Positions 1 to 6,934 of a stretch of DNA of 20,251 nucleotides are shown piece by piece. This DNA comes from Oscillospiraceae bacterium. Its GTDB lineage: Bacteria; Bacillota; Clostridia; UBA1381. The translations under genes and the position numbers were made by a program. The DNA lies in the NCBI GenBank assembly GCA_022508725.1, contig JAFLUR010000003.1, positions 1 through 20,251 on the forward strand, read 5' to 3'. The notes beneath the pieces were generated by a model that was given only the letters and a program-made list of their open reading frames with translations, was not told the DNA's origin and did no database searches. Within the stretch, counting starts at the first letter, position 1; every line of letters starts with the position of its first letter.

Positions 1-3
1 ATA

Positions 4-621
4 ATGACCGGCACGGCTTTCATCGGAGCTTCCGTTACAGCGGTTTTTATAACAAAAATTATACAAAAGAAGGAAAATATGCATCATAATTATTTGAAAA
101 ATATTTTGCTGCCGTACGACGGGATAATATATTTTTCGGTATATATTGCCGTAATAATATTATTAATGTGTGTATTGCATCCGTTCAGCCGCAAAATGAT
201 CGTATTTGACGTGATTATAATAATCATATCTTATTTGTCAATGACGAAAACCAAGTATTCTTGCACTTGGGGTATGTATATCGATGAAGAAGAGATATGT
301 TATATTCATATAAAAAAACATTATATGAGTATCGGTGATATTGCGGGTATAAAAATTGAAAAAGCACAGCATATAGCGGATGGGTCAATTGTTGATTATA
401 AGACATCCGATGATTATATATATTGTATGCTTTTTTTGAATAAGGTCGAAGTGGGAATGAATGCGGAATATTACGGCAGTATCAATTTCCGGCAGAAATT
501 TCCCGAAAGGGTAACAGCCCAAACAATATATGACGCGGAAGTTATAGATTATTTTAAGAAAAGAAATCCGAATATAATCGTTATGTCGGATATAAGGCGG
601 CGGGAGGAAATTTATCCTTAA
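4..621 (+). CDS. hypothetical membrane protein, possibly 5'-partial
   Basis: I do not recognise this protein. It begins at the window edge with no stop codon upstream in frame and no visible ribosome binding site before the ATG at 4, so it may be truncated. A second candidate start is the ATG at 79, preceded by AAGGA. Hydrophobic stretches lie at about residues 2-20, 42-60 and 64-80 and look like two or three membrane segments. The remaining 120 or so residues are polar, alternate charged and beta-prone stretches, and probably form a soluble domain. A PH-like fold is possible but is only an impression. The gene looks more A+T-rich than the genes downstream, with many ATA and AAA codons, so it may be accessory. 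It is followed at once by a strong terminator. Confident as a coding region, not as to function. Confidence 0.7.
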   Translation: MTGTAFIGASVTAVFITKIIQKKENMHHNYLKNILLPYDGIIYFSVYIAVIILLMCVLHPFSRKMIVFDVIIIIISYLSMTKTKYSCTWGMYIDEEEICYIHIKKHYMSIGDIAGIKIEKAQHIADGSIVDYKTSDDYIYCMLFLNKVEVGMNAEYYGSINFRQKFPERVTAQTIYDAEVIDYFKKRNPNIIVMSDIRRREEIYP

Positions 622-623
622 AA

Positions 624-671
624 GAGAGTAATCGCCCGAAGTCCGGTTAAGGCGGTTACTCTTATTTTATT
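624..671 (+). terminator. intrinsic terminator, probably bidirectional
   Basis: A 12-bp stem pairs 625-636 (AGAGTAATCGCC) with 651-662 (GGCGGTTACTCT), with one G-T wobble and a 14-nt loop. It is followed by TATTTTATT. It starts three bases after the stop codon of the membrane protein. Read on the minus strand the stem is followed by CTTTTAAGG, so it may also end the M20 amidohydrolase operon converging from the right. Confidence 0.75.
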
Positions 672-756
672 CGCCGGGCTTAACCGCTGCCGGCCCTTTT
701 TATAATGCTTTTTGTGTCAAGCACGAGTTTTCTGCTGTTTGGGATATTTCCGCATT

Positions 757-1977
757 TCAATTGCTTTGTTCGAGAAGGCGCAGCGCGGAATAAGCGTATG
801 CGGCGGCGCCGCGGTGCAGGACCGAATCGTCAAACCTTACTTTCGGATGGTGCTGACCGTAAATATAGCCGTCGCCGGAGCTCCCCGCGACCAAAAACAT
901 AACGGCTGTCGGAACTTCATGGCTTACAAATGCGAAATCCTCGCTTCCTCCGCCCGGTTTTCCGCCCGATATTACCGAAAGATCGATCGCTCTCTCGTCA
1001 AAAAGCTCTTTCATATACCGCATTATATTCTTTGAAAGCTCATTATCGATGATCATACATGGGCAGAAATCATAAAATTCCGCTGAAACTTCACATCTCA
1101 AAGCCGCGCCTATGCCGGCACTTATTTCCTCAATACGCTTTTTTATAAGCGCGCCCACTTTATTGTCCGGGTCGGTCGTGCGAATGGTTCCCCACATTTC
1201 CGCTTTGTCCGGAATTACATTCGACGCTTGACCTGCCTCAAAACGCCCGGTCGTAAATACGCCGTAATCATGTCCGTCAATCTCTCTGCCTGTTATTTCC
1301 TGAAGAGCAATATGAATATGCGCGGCGGCGGTTATCGGGTCGATCGTTTCATGCGGCACAGAGCCGTGTCCGCCTTTTCCATGCACCGTTATGTGGTACT
1401 GCTCACATGATGCGGCTGAAATACCGCCGCCCGCAATCATGACGGTACCGGACGGAATCGGAAGTCCCGCGGTTACATGGATCATTACCGCCGCGTCAAC
1501 GTGCGGATTTTCAAGCAGTCCCGCCGCAATCATATCCGGCGAGCCTTGGAAAATTTCCTCGGCAGGCTGAAATTCCAGTTTGATCGTCCCGGGTATTTCA
1601 TCTTCATGCATCTTTAAAATTTTCGCGGCTCCCAACAGCATGGCGGTGTGCATATCGTGTCCGCAGCCGTGCATTTTACCGTCCGTTTCGCTGCGATAAT
1701 CGACTTCCGCCTCCTCATAAATCGGCAAAGCGTCCGTATCGGCGCGCAGAAGAACCGTTTTGCCCGGCTTTTTTCCGCCGCATATCGCAACAAGTCCCGC
1801 CTTGCCCATCTCAACGGGAGTATAACCGAATTCCTCAAGCTTTTTCTTTACAAAGGCTTTTGTAAACGGTAAATCAAATCCCACCTCCGGATGCTTGTGA
1901 AGCTCTCGCCGTATTTCCAAAAGCTCCGGCTGCAATTCCGACGCTCTTTTCAATATTTCTTTAACATTCATTTTCAC
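757..1977 (-). CDS. M20-family (M20D-like) amidohydrolase / aminoacylase
   Basis: Metal-dependent amidohydrolase of the hippuricase / N-acyl-amino-acid hydrolase / IAA-amino-acid hydrolase type, expected in the cytoplasm. Numbered from the GTG at 1977 (406 aa), the HGCGHDMH motif at 103-110 supplies Cys105 and His107. The QPAEE motif gives Glu140 (general base) and Glu141 (ligand). His167 follows in MIHV, and GQHHP near residues 374-378 gives the last histidine. This is the ligand set known from plant ILL2-type M20D enzymes. A GHGSVPH stretch marks the lid/dimerisation domain. I chose the GTG at 1977 because AAGGAGG lies 7 nt upstream; the ATG at 1971 is the alternative, and a TTG at 2019 has no good ribosome binding site. 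Last gene of the minus-strand operon, 38 nt after the kinase stop. The acyl-amino-acid substrate cannot be inferred. Confidence 0.9.
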   Translation of the reverse strand: MKMNVKEILKRASELQPELLEIRRELHKHPEVGFDLPFTKAFVKKKLEEFGYTPVEMGKAGLVAICGGKKPGKTVLLRADTDALPIYEEAEVDYRSETDGKMHGCGHDMHTAMLLGAAKILKMHEDEIPGTIKLEFQPAEEIFQGSPDMIAAGLLENPHVDAAVMIHVTAGLPIPSGTVMIAGGGISAASCEQYHITVHGKGGHGSVPHETIDPITAAAHIHIALQEITGREIDGHDYGVFTTGRFEAGQASNVIPDKAEMWGTIRTTDPDNKVGALIKKRIEEISAGIGAALRCEVSAEFYDFCPCMIIDNELSKNIMRYMKELFDERAIDLSVISGGKPGGGSEDFAFVSHEVPTAVMFLVAGSSGDGYIYGQHHPKVRFDDSVLHRGAAAYAYSALRLLEQSN

Positions 1978-2015
1978 GTCCGCTCCTCCTTGCAAATTCA
2001 TATCCGGCGGATTTT

Positions 2016-2912
2016 TCAAACATATTTCTTTATAATACGCTTAACAGACGAAAGATACGATTCGCCGAACATATTCAAGTGGTTCAAGAGCTGATAAAGA
2101 TTGTATAAATCACGCCTGTCACCGTATCCCGCCTGTATCGGCGCGATTTCCCGATATGCGGCATAGAACGCCGGAGGAAATCCTCCGAAAAGCTCCGTCA
2201 TGGCAATATCCGCCTCGGCGTGACCGACATATACGGCGGGATCGATAAGCCATGCCTTTCCGTCATTCCCCGTCATAAAATTACCCGACCACAGATCACC
2301 GTGCAAAAGCGACGGACGCTCCGGCTCGATCAGCAGATCGTCAAGCCGCTCCAACAGCTTGTTTATTTGCCAATATTCCTGCGTGTCAAAATATCTTTCC
2401 GCCATACGAAACTGCACATCAAGCCGACATTCGCGGAAAAAGCTTCTCCAATCGTTATGCGGGGTATTTATCTGCTCGGTGTGACCGATATAGTTATTGC
2501 CGTTAAAGCCGTAAGTTCCGTCCGTTACATATTCTTTTGCATCCACCGTATGCATTCGGGCAAGCTGTTCGCCGAATGTTTCCCAATAACCGGATATCTT
2601 GCTTTTCTCGGAAATGTGCTCCAGAAGCAGGAACGCCTTGCCGCCGTCCGTTCCGTATGCGAGAATATGCGGAGTACCGATGGTGCCCGTTTGCGATATT
2701 GCGGTAAGTCCCGCCGCCTCCGCAGCAAAGAAGGAAGCGTCGGGGCTGTCGTTCGATTTCATAAACACCCGTTCTCCCGTGGTTAATGTCAATTCGAATG
2801 CCTCGTTTATATCGCCTCCGGCAATTCGATCGGAGGTCTTTACCTTTGTTTTTGCTCCGAAAAGGCTGCGGAGCGCATCTTTTAATGATGAAAATTGTTT
2901 TATATCTGTCAT
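2016..2912 (-). CDS. fructosamine kinase family protein
   Basis: Aminoglycoside-phosphotransferase-like kinase of the fructosamine/ribulosamine 3-kinase family, which phosphorylates sugar-amine adducts so that they fall apart (deglycation). From the ATG at 2912 (298 aa, near the usual length), the N-terminal lobe has GGDINEAF at 32-39, a glycine-rich loop, and Lys52 in FMKSN. The catalytic loop is HGDLWSGN at 204-211, with Asp206 as likely base. The metal-binding IDPAVYVGH follows at 223-231. Two starts compete: the ATG at 2921, which overlaps the upstream stop as ATGA, and the ATG at 2912, which has AAAGG nine bases before it. I prefer 2912. The overlap implies translational coupling to the Nudix-DUF429 gene. 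The actual substrate (protein, free amino acid adduct or another small molecule) is unknown. Confidence 0.88.
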   Translation of the reverse strand: MTDIKQFSSLKDALRSLFGAKTKVKTSDRIAGGDINEAFELTLTTGERVFMKSNDSPDASFFAAEAAGLTAISQTGTIGTPHILAYGTDGGKAFLLLEHISEKSKISGYWETFGEQLARMHTVDAKEYVTDGTYGFNGNNYIGHTEQINTPHNDWRSFFRECRLDVQFRMAERYFDTQEYWQINKLLERLDDLLIEPERPSLLHGDLWSGNFMTGNDGKAWLIDPAVYVGHAEADIAMTELFGGFPPAFYAAYREIAPIQAGYGDRRDLYNLYQLLNHLNMFGESYLSSVKRIIKKYV

Positions 2913-2917
2913 ATCTG

Positions 2918-4108
2918 TCATCCTTTCGGTATTATCATCTGCATTTTCAAGCCGCAATCATCGGTATCGGGATTTTCGGGAATGGACTCCGTTTTTCCCG
3001 AAGCGTAAAGCCGCGCGGTTATCGCAAGACAAATCGCGTCGGCAATATCATCCGCATTACACCTTAATTCCTTTGACTTTTGCTTTATATCGGTTTCGGA
3101 CAGCTCCGGAACATACCTTTTCAATATATTTACCCTTTCCGCAATACCCTCGTTATCCGATTTCTTACTCATTACCACCGCCCCGTTCAAACGCGCAAAG
3201 CATACCTCCGGGTGACTTTCCGCGATTCTGTTTTTGTATTCTTCATGTTCGCACAAAAATGTGTCGATCTCTCGTATTTTGGGGATTATTGCCATTGCTT
3301 GTTTTGACAAGCCCTTGCCCAAACATATTTTGTTGTTTTCGATTTGCCCGGATTCTGTGTCCGAATATACCGATGCCCTGCACGGTGTGGGGAAAATTGT
3401 TGAGGTTCTCGGCGCTGTCGCTTTGCGAGCAAGACTGTCCGGTCTTACATGATTTATATTGCTCGGGAGTCCTATCGGCATATCAATTAAAAATCCGTCA
3501 AATTCCGGATATCCGGACACTATTTCACCGACCGATGAAAAACGTTCCGTTTTCAATTTGCCGTTATCGATAATCGCCGCGATCCACCCGCCCTTGCAGC
3601 CGTCCGCTCCGATACATATATTTCGCCCTTTGTCGGATTTGTCATATTGTTCATCGGGTGAATATATGTCTTGTTGTCTATCGGGAGAATATTTACCGTA
3701 CATCTTGTCAAGCGGATATTGCAGCGCCGTGTTTACTATATGCGCGATATTTTGATCACCTGCAAACCTGTGCATATCGGTAAAATCTTCGGTGACCGGC
3801 AGCCACAGCAGCGGGTTTACCTCCTCGGTCAGCTCCGCCTGTCCGGATAATTTGCCTACATACAGCTCAAGAATAAAATTTTTCCGGTAATATGTAATAT
3901 CCATAAGTCTGTAAAGCCTTACCTGTGACGATGAAATCCCGGTTTCCTCTTTCAGTTCTCGGTATGCGGCGGATATGCCGCGCTCCCAAAATTCCGCTTT
4001 GCCGCCGACAAAGTTATACAAGCCTTTGTACGGGTCTTTCGTTCTTTTGCAAAACAGTATTTTTGATTTATCCTCGTTAAACAATACCGTACAGTTATAT
4101 CTTTTCAC
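2918..4108 (-). CDS. Nudix hydrolase fused to DUF429 (predicted RNase H-fold) domain
   Basis: A 396-aa two-domain protein. Residues 1 to about 135 are a Nudix domain with an intact Nudix box at 36-58: Gly36, Glu42, Arg50-Glu51 and Glu54-Glu55-x-Gly57. Nudix enzymes hydrolyse nucleoside diphosphates linked to another moiety, often damaged nucleotides. Residues 139-160 form a polar linker with YSPD twice. Residues about 164-396 match the DUF429 family by GADGCKGGW (167-175), IDMPIGLP (208-215), ESHPE (297-301) and DDIADA (353-358). The acidic residues Asp169, Asp209 and Asp354/357 are placed as expected for an RNase H-like fold. DUF429 is only a predicted nuclease; no activity is assumed here. 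The GTG start has GGAGG six bases upstream. It is the first confident gene of the operon and its stop overlaps the kinase start. Domain calls are firm; the joint function is unknown. Confidence 0.87.
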   Translation of the reverse strand: MKRYNCTVLFNEDKSKILFCKRTKDPYKGLYNFVGGKAEFWERGISAAYRELKEETGISSSQVRLYRLMDITYYRKNFILELYVGKLSGQAELTEEVNPLLWLPVTEDFTDMHRFAGDQNIAHIVNTALQYPLDKMYGKYSPDRQQDIYSPDEQYDKSDKGRNICIGADGCKGGWIAAIIDNGKLKTERFSSVGEIVSGYPEFDGFLIDMPIGLPSNINHVRPDSLARKATAPRTSTIFPTPCRASVYSDTESGQIENNKICLGKGLSKQAMAIIPKIREIDTFLCEHEEYKNRIAESHPEVCFARLNGAVVMSKKSDNEGIAERVNILKRYVPELSETDIKQKSKELRCNADDIADAICLAITARLYASGKTESIPENPDTDDCGLKMQMIIPKG

Positions 4109-4123
4109 CTGCCACCTCCGAAA

Positions 4124-4318
4124 TTATTCATAAACCTCCGCAAACACCGGATAAAGCAATATTGTTCCCCAAACCGACTCTTGAATTTTCCGGCTGCCCA
4201 AGCTGTGAAATTCTGCGCCGGAAACCCTTGCTCCGGTCGTAAAACTTCGTTTTACCGCCTCACCTGTGCAACCGAGAAAAACACGCGTTTTACTGAGGTT
4301 TTCTTCAAAGAATTTCAT
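4124..4318 (-). CDS. doubtful small ORF in operon leader
   Basis: A 64-codon reading frame starts at the ATG at 4318 with AAGGAA six bases upstream; a GTG at 4339 would add seven residues. It ends 15 bases before the start of the Nudix-DUF429 gene and lies downstream of the perfect-consensus promoter, so it would be the first gene of the operon. I recognise no family, membrane segment or signal peptide. Against it: the SD and the ATG both fall in a stem-loop (4307-4330), a second hairpin lies inside it (4239-4255), and the residue mix is unremarkable. It could be a leader peptide, a small protein, or chance in a structured 5' leader. Confidence 0.3.
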   Translation of the reverse strand: MKFFEENLSKTRVFLGCTGEAVKRSFTTGARVSGAEFHSLGSRKIQESVWGTILLYPVFAEVYE

Positions 4319-4330
4319 AAGAAATTCCTT
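4307..4330 (-). promoter_or_regulatory. hairpin sequestering SD and start of the leader ORF
   Basis: On the minus strand AAGGAATTTC (4330-4321) pairs with GAAATTCTTT (4316-4307), 10 bp with one wobble, around a TTAT loop. The SD-like AAGGAA lies in the first arm and the ATG at 4318 begins in the loop. A second hairpin, GTAAAAC-GAA-GTTTTAC on the minus strand, follows at 4255-4239. Together they suggest a structured leader between the promoter and the Nudix-DUF429 gene. I match it to no known riboswitch class. Confidence 0.4.
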
Positions 4331-4423
4331 GACTTTCACAAGAAAGTTCTTCGCATAAATTATTCAAGATTTAATTGAGGGAGCGCTTACATTCATCTGT
4401 TTACCGAAAATCATCCAATCAAC

Positions 4424-4452
4424 ATTATAATCCCGGCTGCCCCGTTTGTCAA
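4424..4452 (-). promoter_or_regulatory. sigma-A promoter with perfect consensus hexamers (minus-strand operon)
   Basis: Reading on the minus strand, TTGACA (4452-4447) is followed by a 17-bp spacer and TATAAT (4429-4424). Both hexamers and the spacing are ideal. Transcription should start near 4417, giving a leader of about 310 nt before the Nudix-DUF429 gene. Confidence 0.85.
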
Positions 4453-4476
4453 CAGCCGCCTCACAAAATTCCGGTC

Positions 4477-4505
4477 TTGAAAAATAAAATTTTCTGTAGT
4501 ATAAT
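4477..4505 (+). promoter_or_regulatory. sigma-A promoter of ruvC
   Basis: TTGAAA (4477-4482), a 17-bp spacer and TATAAT (4500-4505). It is back to back with the minus-strand promoter, with 24 bp between the two -35 boxes. The expected start point is near 4512, giving a leader of about 85 nt before ruvC. Confidence 0.8.
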
Positions 4506-4517
4506 ATATCGGAGCGT

Positions 4518-4530
4518 GTTCTCACAGAAC
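4518..4530 (+). promoter_or_regulatory. short inverted repeat near the ruvC transcription start
   Basis: GTTCT and AGAAC flank CAC, just downstream of the ruvC -10 box. It could be a small 5' hairpin or an operator half-pair. The halves are in the opposite orientation to the Firmicutes LexA box (GAAC-N4-GTTC), so I do not call it an SOS site. Confidence 0.3.
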
Positions 4531-4596
4531 CGTAAATCCGTAATTTTTATCACGCATCGAAAAGAAAATCAAAAAAATTTGAAAGGAAGATATGAT

Positions 4597-5085
4597 TTGG
4601 TTATAGTCGGAATAGACCCCGGGTACGCTATTGTCGGAGTCGGGATAGTGAAATATGCAAAAAACAAGCTTGAAATGATGGAATACGGAGCCATAACGAC
4701 ACAAGCTCATACAAAAACCACTCAAAGACTCGGTATAATATACGAGAAAATAAACGAAGTGTTTGACCTATACAAACCCGATGCCGTTGCCGTGGAAGAG
4801 CTTTTTTTCAACAGCAACGCAAAAACAGCCATCTCGGTAGCTCAGGCAAGGGGTGTACTTTTGGTATCTGCCGCAAACAAGGGAATACCCGTTTACGAAT
4901 ATACACCCTTGCAGATAAAACAGGCAATAACGGGCTATGGACGCGCCGATAAGCAGCAGATGCAGCAAATGGTAAAAATGCTGTTAAATCTCAATGTGAT
5001 TCCCAAGCCGGACGATGCCGCCGACGCTCTGGCAGTGGGAATTTGTCATGCACATTCCTACGGCACAAATTCCGAAACGGTGTAA
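4597..5085 (+). CDS. ruvC: crossover junction endodeoxyribonuclease RuvC
   Basis: Holliday-junction resolvase that nicks four-way junctions symmetrically, working with RuvAB. It is a 162-aa RNase H-fold protein when read from the TTG at 4597. The catalytic acidic set is complete: Asp7 in GIDPG, Glu67 in AVEELFF, and Asp140 and Asp143 in PDDAADAL. The TTG is chosen because AAAGGA lies nine bases before it and because the protein then begins, as in the family, a few residues before the first Asp. The frame is open upstream to 4375, but those residues match nothing in RuvC. An ATG at 4592 is out of frame and stops after four codons. It has its own promoter and is the first gene of the ruv cluster. 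Confidence 0.96.
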   Translation: MVIVGIDPGYAIVGVGIVKYAKNKLEMMEYGAITTQAHTKTTQRLGIIYEKINEVFDLYKPDAVAVEELFFNSNAKTAISVAQARGVLLVSAANKGIPVYEYTPLQIKQAITGYGRADKQQMQQMVKMLLNLNVIPKPDDAADALAVGICHAHSYGTNSETV

Positions 5086-5086
5086 T

Positions 5087-5118
5087 GCAAATGTAATATA
5101 TTTTTAATGTATATTTGC
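5087..5118 (+). other. inverted repeat between ruvC and ruvA
   Basis: GCAAATGTA (5087-5095) pairs with TATATTTGC (5110-5118), with one G-T wobble, around a T-rich loop. It starts just after the ruvC stop codon and its right arm touches the -35 box of the ruvA promoter. With no clean trailing T-run it is a poor terminator; an operator or a weak mRNA 3' hairpin is possible. Confidence 0.3.
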
Positions 5119-5146
5119 TTGACATAAAACAGGATATCAGTATAAT
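5119..5146 (+). promoter_or_regulatory. sigma-A promoter of ruvA
   Basis: TTGACA (5119-5124), a 16-bp spacer and TATAAT (5141-5146), both hexamers perfect. It lies in the 144-bp gap between ruvC and ruvA, so ruvAB and probably the amidase can be expressed independently of ruvC. The leader is about 75 nt. Confidence 0.8.
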
Positions 5147-5229
5147 ATATAATGTACAGGAAGATATATTTATAAGAAATTTCCGCCGTACCCGTCCGGA
5201 TTTTCCGGATAATTGTGAAAGGATCGAAT

Positions 5230-5826
5230 ATGTTTTACTATATAAGCGGAGAAGCCGTACATAAGGAAAATAATTTCGTTGTTATCGACGTCTTTGGTGT
5301 GGGATATAAGGTTTACACATCATTGTTCAGCCTTGATAAAATATCTGCCGGAAATAAGGTCACAATGTATACCCACCTGTATCTGCGCGAAGGTATAATG
5401 GATATATACGGTTTTCTTACCAATGAAGAGCTTAATGTTTTTGTAAATCTTATTTCGGTAAACGGAATAGGTCCGAAAGCCGCTTTATCGCTCTTGTCGA
5501 TCACAACGATCGATAAGTTTATACTTGCGGTCATGACAAACGACGCAAAAACTCTTACAAAAGCGGACGGAGTCGGTACAAAAACCGCGCAGAGAGTTAT
5601 ACTCGAATTGAAAGACAAAATGAAAGATAAAATGTCAAAGCTTCCGGAAAGTATATCCGCGCATGACTTTGCCGCCGCTCCCGGTTCGGTAAAGGATGAC
5701 GCCGTGGTGGCTCTGCTGTCACTCGGATATTCTCCCGAAGACGCAAAAACAGCAATATACGGCCTTGATGACCGGATGCCGCTTGAAGATATGATAAAAA
5801 CGGCTCTTAAAAATATGATTAAGTAG
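5230..5826 (+). CDS. ruvA: Holliday junction branch migration protein RuvA
   Basis: Tetrameric junction-binding subunit that positions RuvB on the arms of a Holliday junction. 198 aa, normal length. Residues 1-60 form the OB-fold domain (FYYISGEAV, VDVFGVGYKVYTS-like start). Two helix-hairpin-helix motifs follow: VNGIGPKAALSLLS (about 77-90) and ADGVGTKTAQRVI (about 112-124). The C-terminal domain III (about 153-198) contacts RuvB. The ATG at 5230 is chosen over the GTG at 5215 because AAAGG lies seven bases upstream and the family begins MFYYI- or MIAYL-like. Its stop lies 10 bp before ruvB, so the two are co-transcribed. Confidence 0.96.
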   Translation: MFYYISGEAVHKENNFVVIDVFGVGYKVYTSLFSLDKISAGNKVTMYTHLYLREGIMDIYGFLTNEELNVFVNLISVNGIGPKAALSLLSITTIDKFILAVMTNDAKTLTKADGVGTKTAQRVILELKDKMKDKMSKLPESISAHDFAAAPGSVKDDAVVALLSLGYSPEDAKTAIYGLDDRMPLEDMIKTALKNMIK

Positions 5827-5836
5827 GTGCGGGAAA

Positions 5837-6844
5837 ATGTTGTTTGATGATAACGAGCGTATAATTACGGGAGAATATATTCCCGAAGACGAACAGGTCG
5901 ATTTGGGACTGCGCCCGCGTTCGCTTGATGAATATATAGGTCAGAAAAAAGTCAAGGAAAATTTAAAAATATCGATAGACGCCGCAAAGGAACGGAAAGA
6001 ATCGCTTGATCATGTTCTTTTATACGGTCCTCCCGGGCTCGGCAAAACAACTCTCGCCGGCATTATGGCAAATGAATTGGGAGTCAATATACGCATAACA
6101 AGCGGACCGGCTATCGAAAAGGCGGGAGATCTGGCGGCGATCCTTACAAATCTCTCGCAGCACGACATTCTTTTTATAGATGAAATACACCGGCTAAGCA
6201 GAACCGTTGAGGAAATACTTTATCCCGCGATGGAGGATTACGCTCTTGACATAATCCTCGGAAAAGGTCCGTCCGCCCGTTCGATAAGACTTGATATATC
6301 CAAATTCACGCTGATAGGCGCAACCACAAGGGCGGGACTTCTTACCGCCCCGCTGCGTGATCGTTTCGGAATAATCAGCAGACTGGAGCTTTACGGAAAT
6401 GACGACCTTACAAAAATAATAAAGCGTTCGGCGGGAATTTTGTCGGTGGATATAGACAATGACGGCGCTTATGAAATAGCCTGCCGTTCAAGAGGAACGC
6501 CGAGAATAGCAAACCGTCTTTTAAAACGAGTCCGCGATTATGCGCAGATCAAAGGTGACGGAAGAATAACAAAGGAAATGGCACGGTATTCGCTTGAGGC
6601 TCTCGAAATAGACGGCAAGGGACTTGATATGACCGACAAACGCATGATCATGACCATGATAAATGTATTTTCCGGCGGTCCCGTGGGTCTTGATACTCTT
6701 GCCGCAACGATAGGCGAAGATGCAAATACAATAGAGGACGTTTACGAACCGTATCTTATGCAGCTCGGCTTTATCGCGCGCACACCGAGAGGGAGAATTG
6801 CCACACGGCTTGCTTATGAGCATTTTAATATTCCGGCGGATTAA
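5837..6844 (+). CDS. ruvB: Holliday junction branch migration helicase RuvB
   Basis: Hexameric AAA+ motor that drives branch migration with RuvA. 335 aa, full length. Walker A is GPPGLGKT at 64-71 and Walker B is ILFIDE at 111-116. Sensor 1 is in GATTRAG (161-167). LRDRFG at 173-178 holds Arg174, the likely arginine finger. A winged-helix DNA-binding domain occupies roughly the last 80 residues, including the conserved GGPVGLDTLAA and EPYLMQLGFIARTPRGR. The SD before the ATG is AGGTG-like and modest, consistent with coupling to ruvA just upstream. About 90 bp separate it from the amidase, with no convincing promoter or terminator between. Confidence 0.97.
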   Translation: MLFDDNERIITGEYIPEDEQVDLGLRPRSLDEYIGQKKVKENLKISIDAAKERKESLDHVLLYGPPGLGKTTLAGIMANELGVNIRITSGPAIEKAGDLAAILTNLSQHDILFIDEIHRLSRTVEEILYPAMEDYALDIILGKGPSARSIRLDISKFTLIGATTRAGLLTAPLRDRFGIISRLELYGNDDLTKIIKRSAGILSVDIDNDGAYEIACRSRGTPRIANRLLKRVRDYAQIKGDGRITKEMARYSLEALEIDGKGLDMTDKRMIMTMINVFSGGPVGLDTLAATIGEDANTIEDVYEPYLMQLGFIARTPRGRIATRLAYEHFNIPAD

Positions 6845-6934
6845 AAATTCTTTCGATGACCCGCCCATACACAGCCGGCGCGGTTCTGTCTCCGCGATCA
6901 AGTCTGATTTTAAAAAGAGGAGTGTTTTTATTAA

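Noticed and set aside
644..686. antiterminator pairing CGGTTAAG (644-651) with CTTAACCG (679-686)
   Set aside because: The 8-bp alternative pairing exists, but it lies between converging genes and downstream of the stop codons, not in a leader, so a switch is unlikely.
2599..3573. 324-codon plus-strand open frame opposite the kinase and Nudix-DUF429 genes
   Set aside because: It lies fully antisense to two genes with clear family motifs, has no SD, and its residues resemble no protein. It is a by-product of minus-strand codon use.
4518..4530. LexA/SOS box at ruvC
   Set aside because: The halves read GTTCT ... AGAAC, the reverse of the GAAC-N4-GTTC order needed, with a 3-bp centre.
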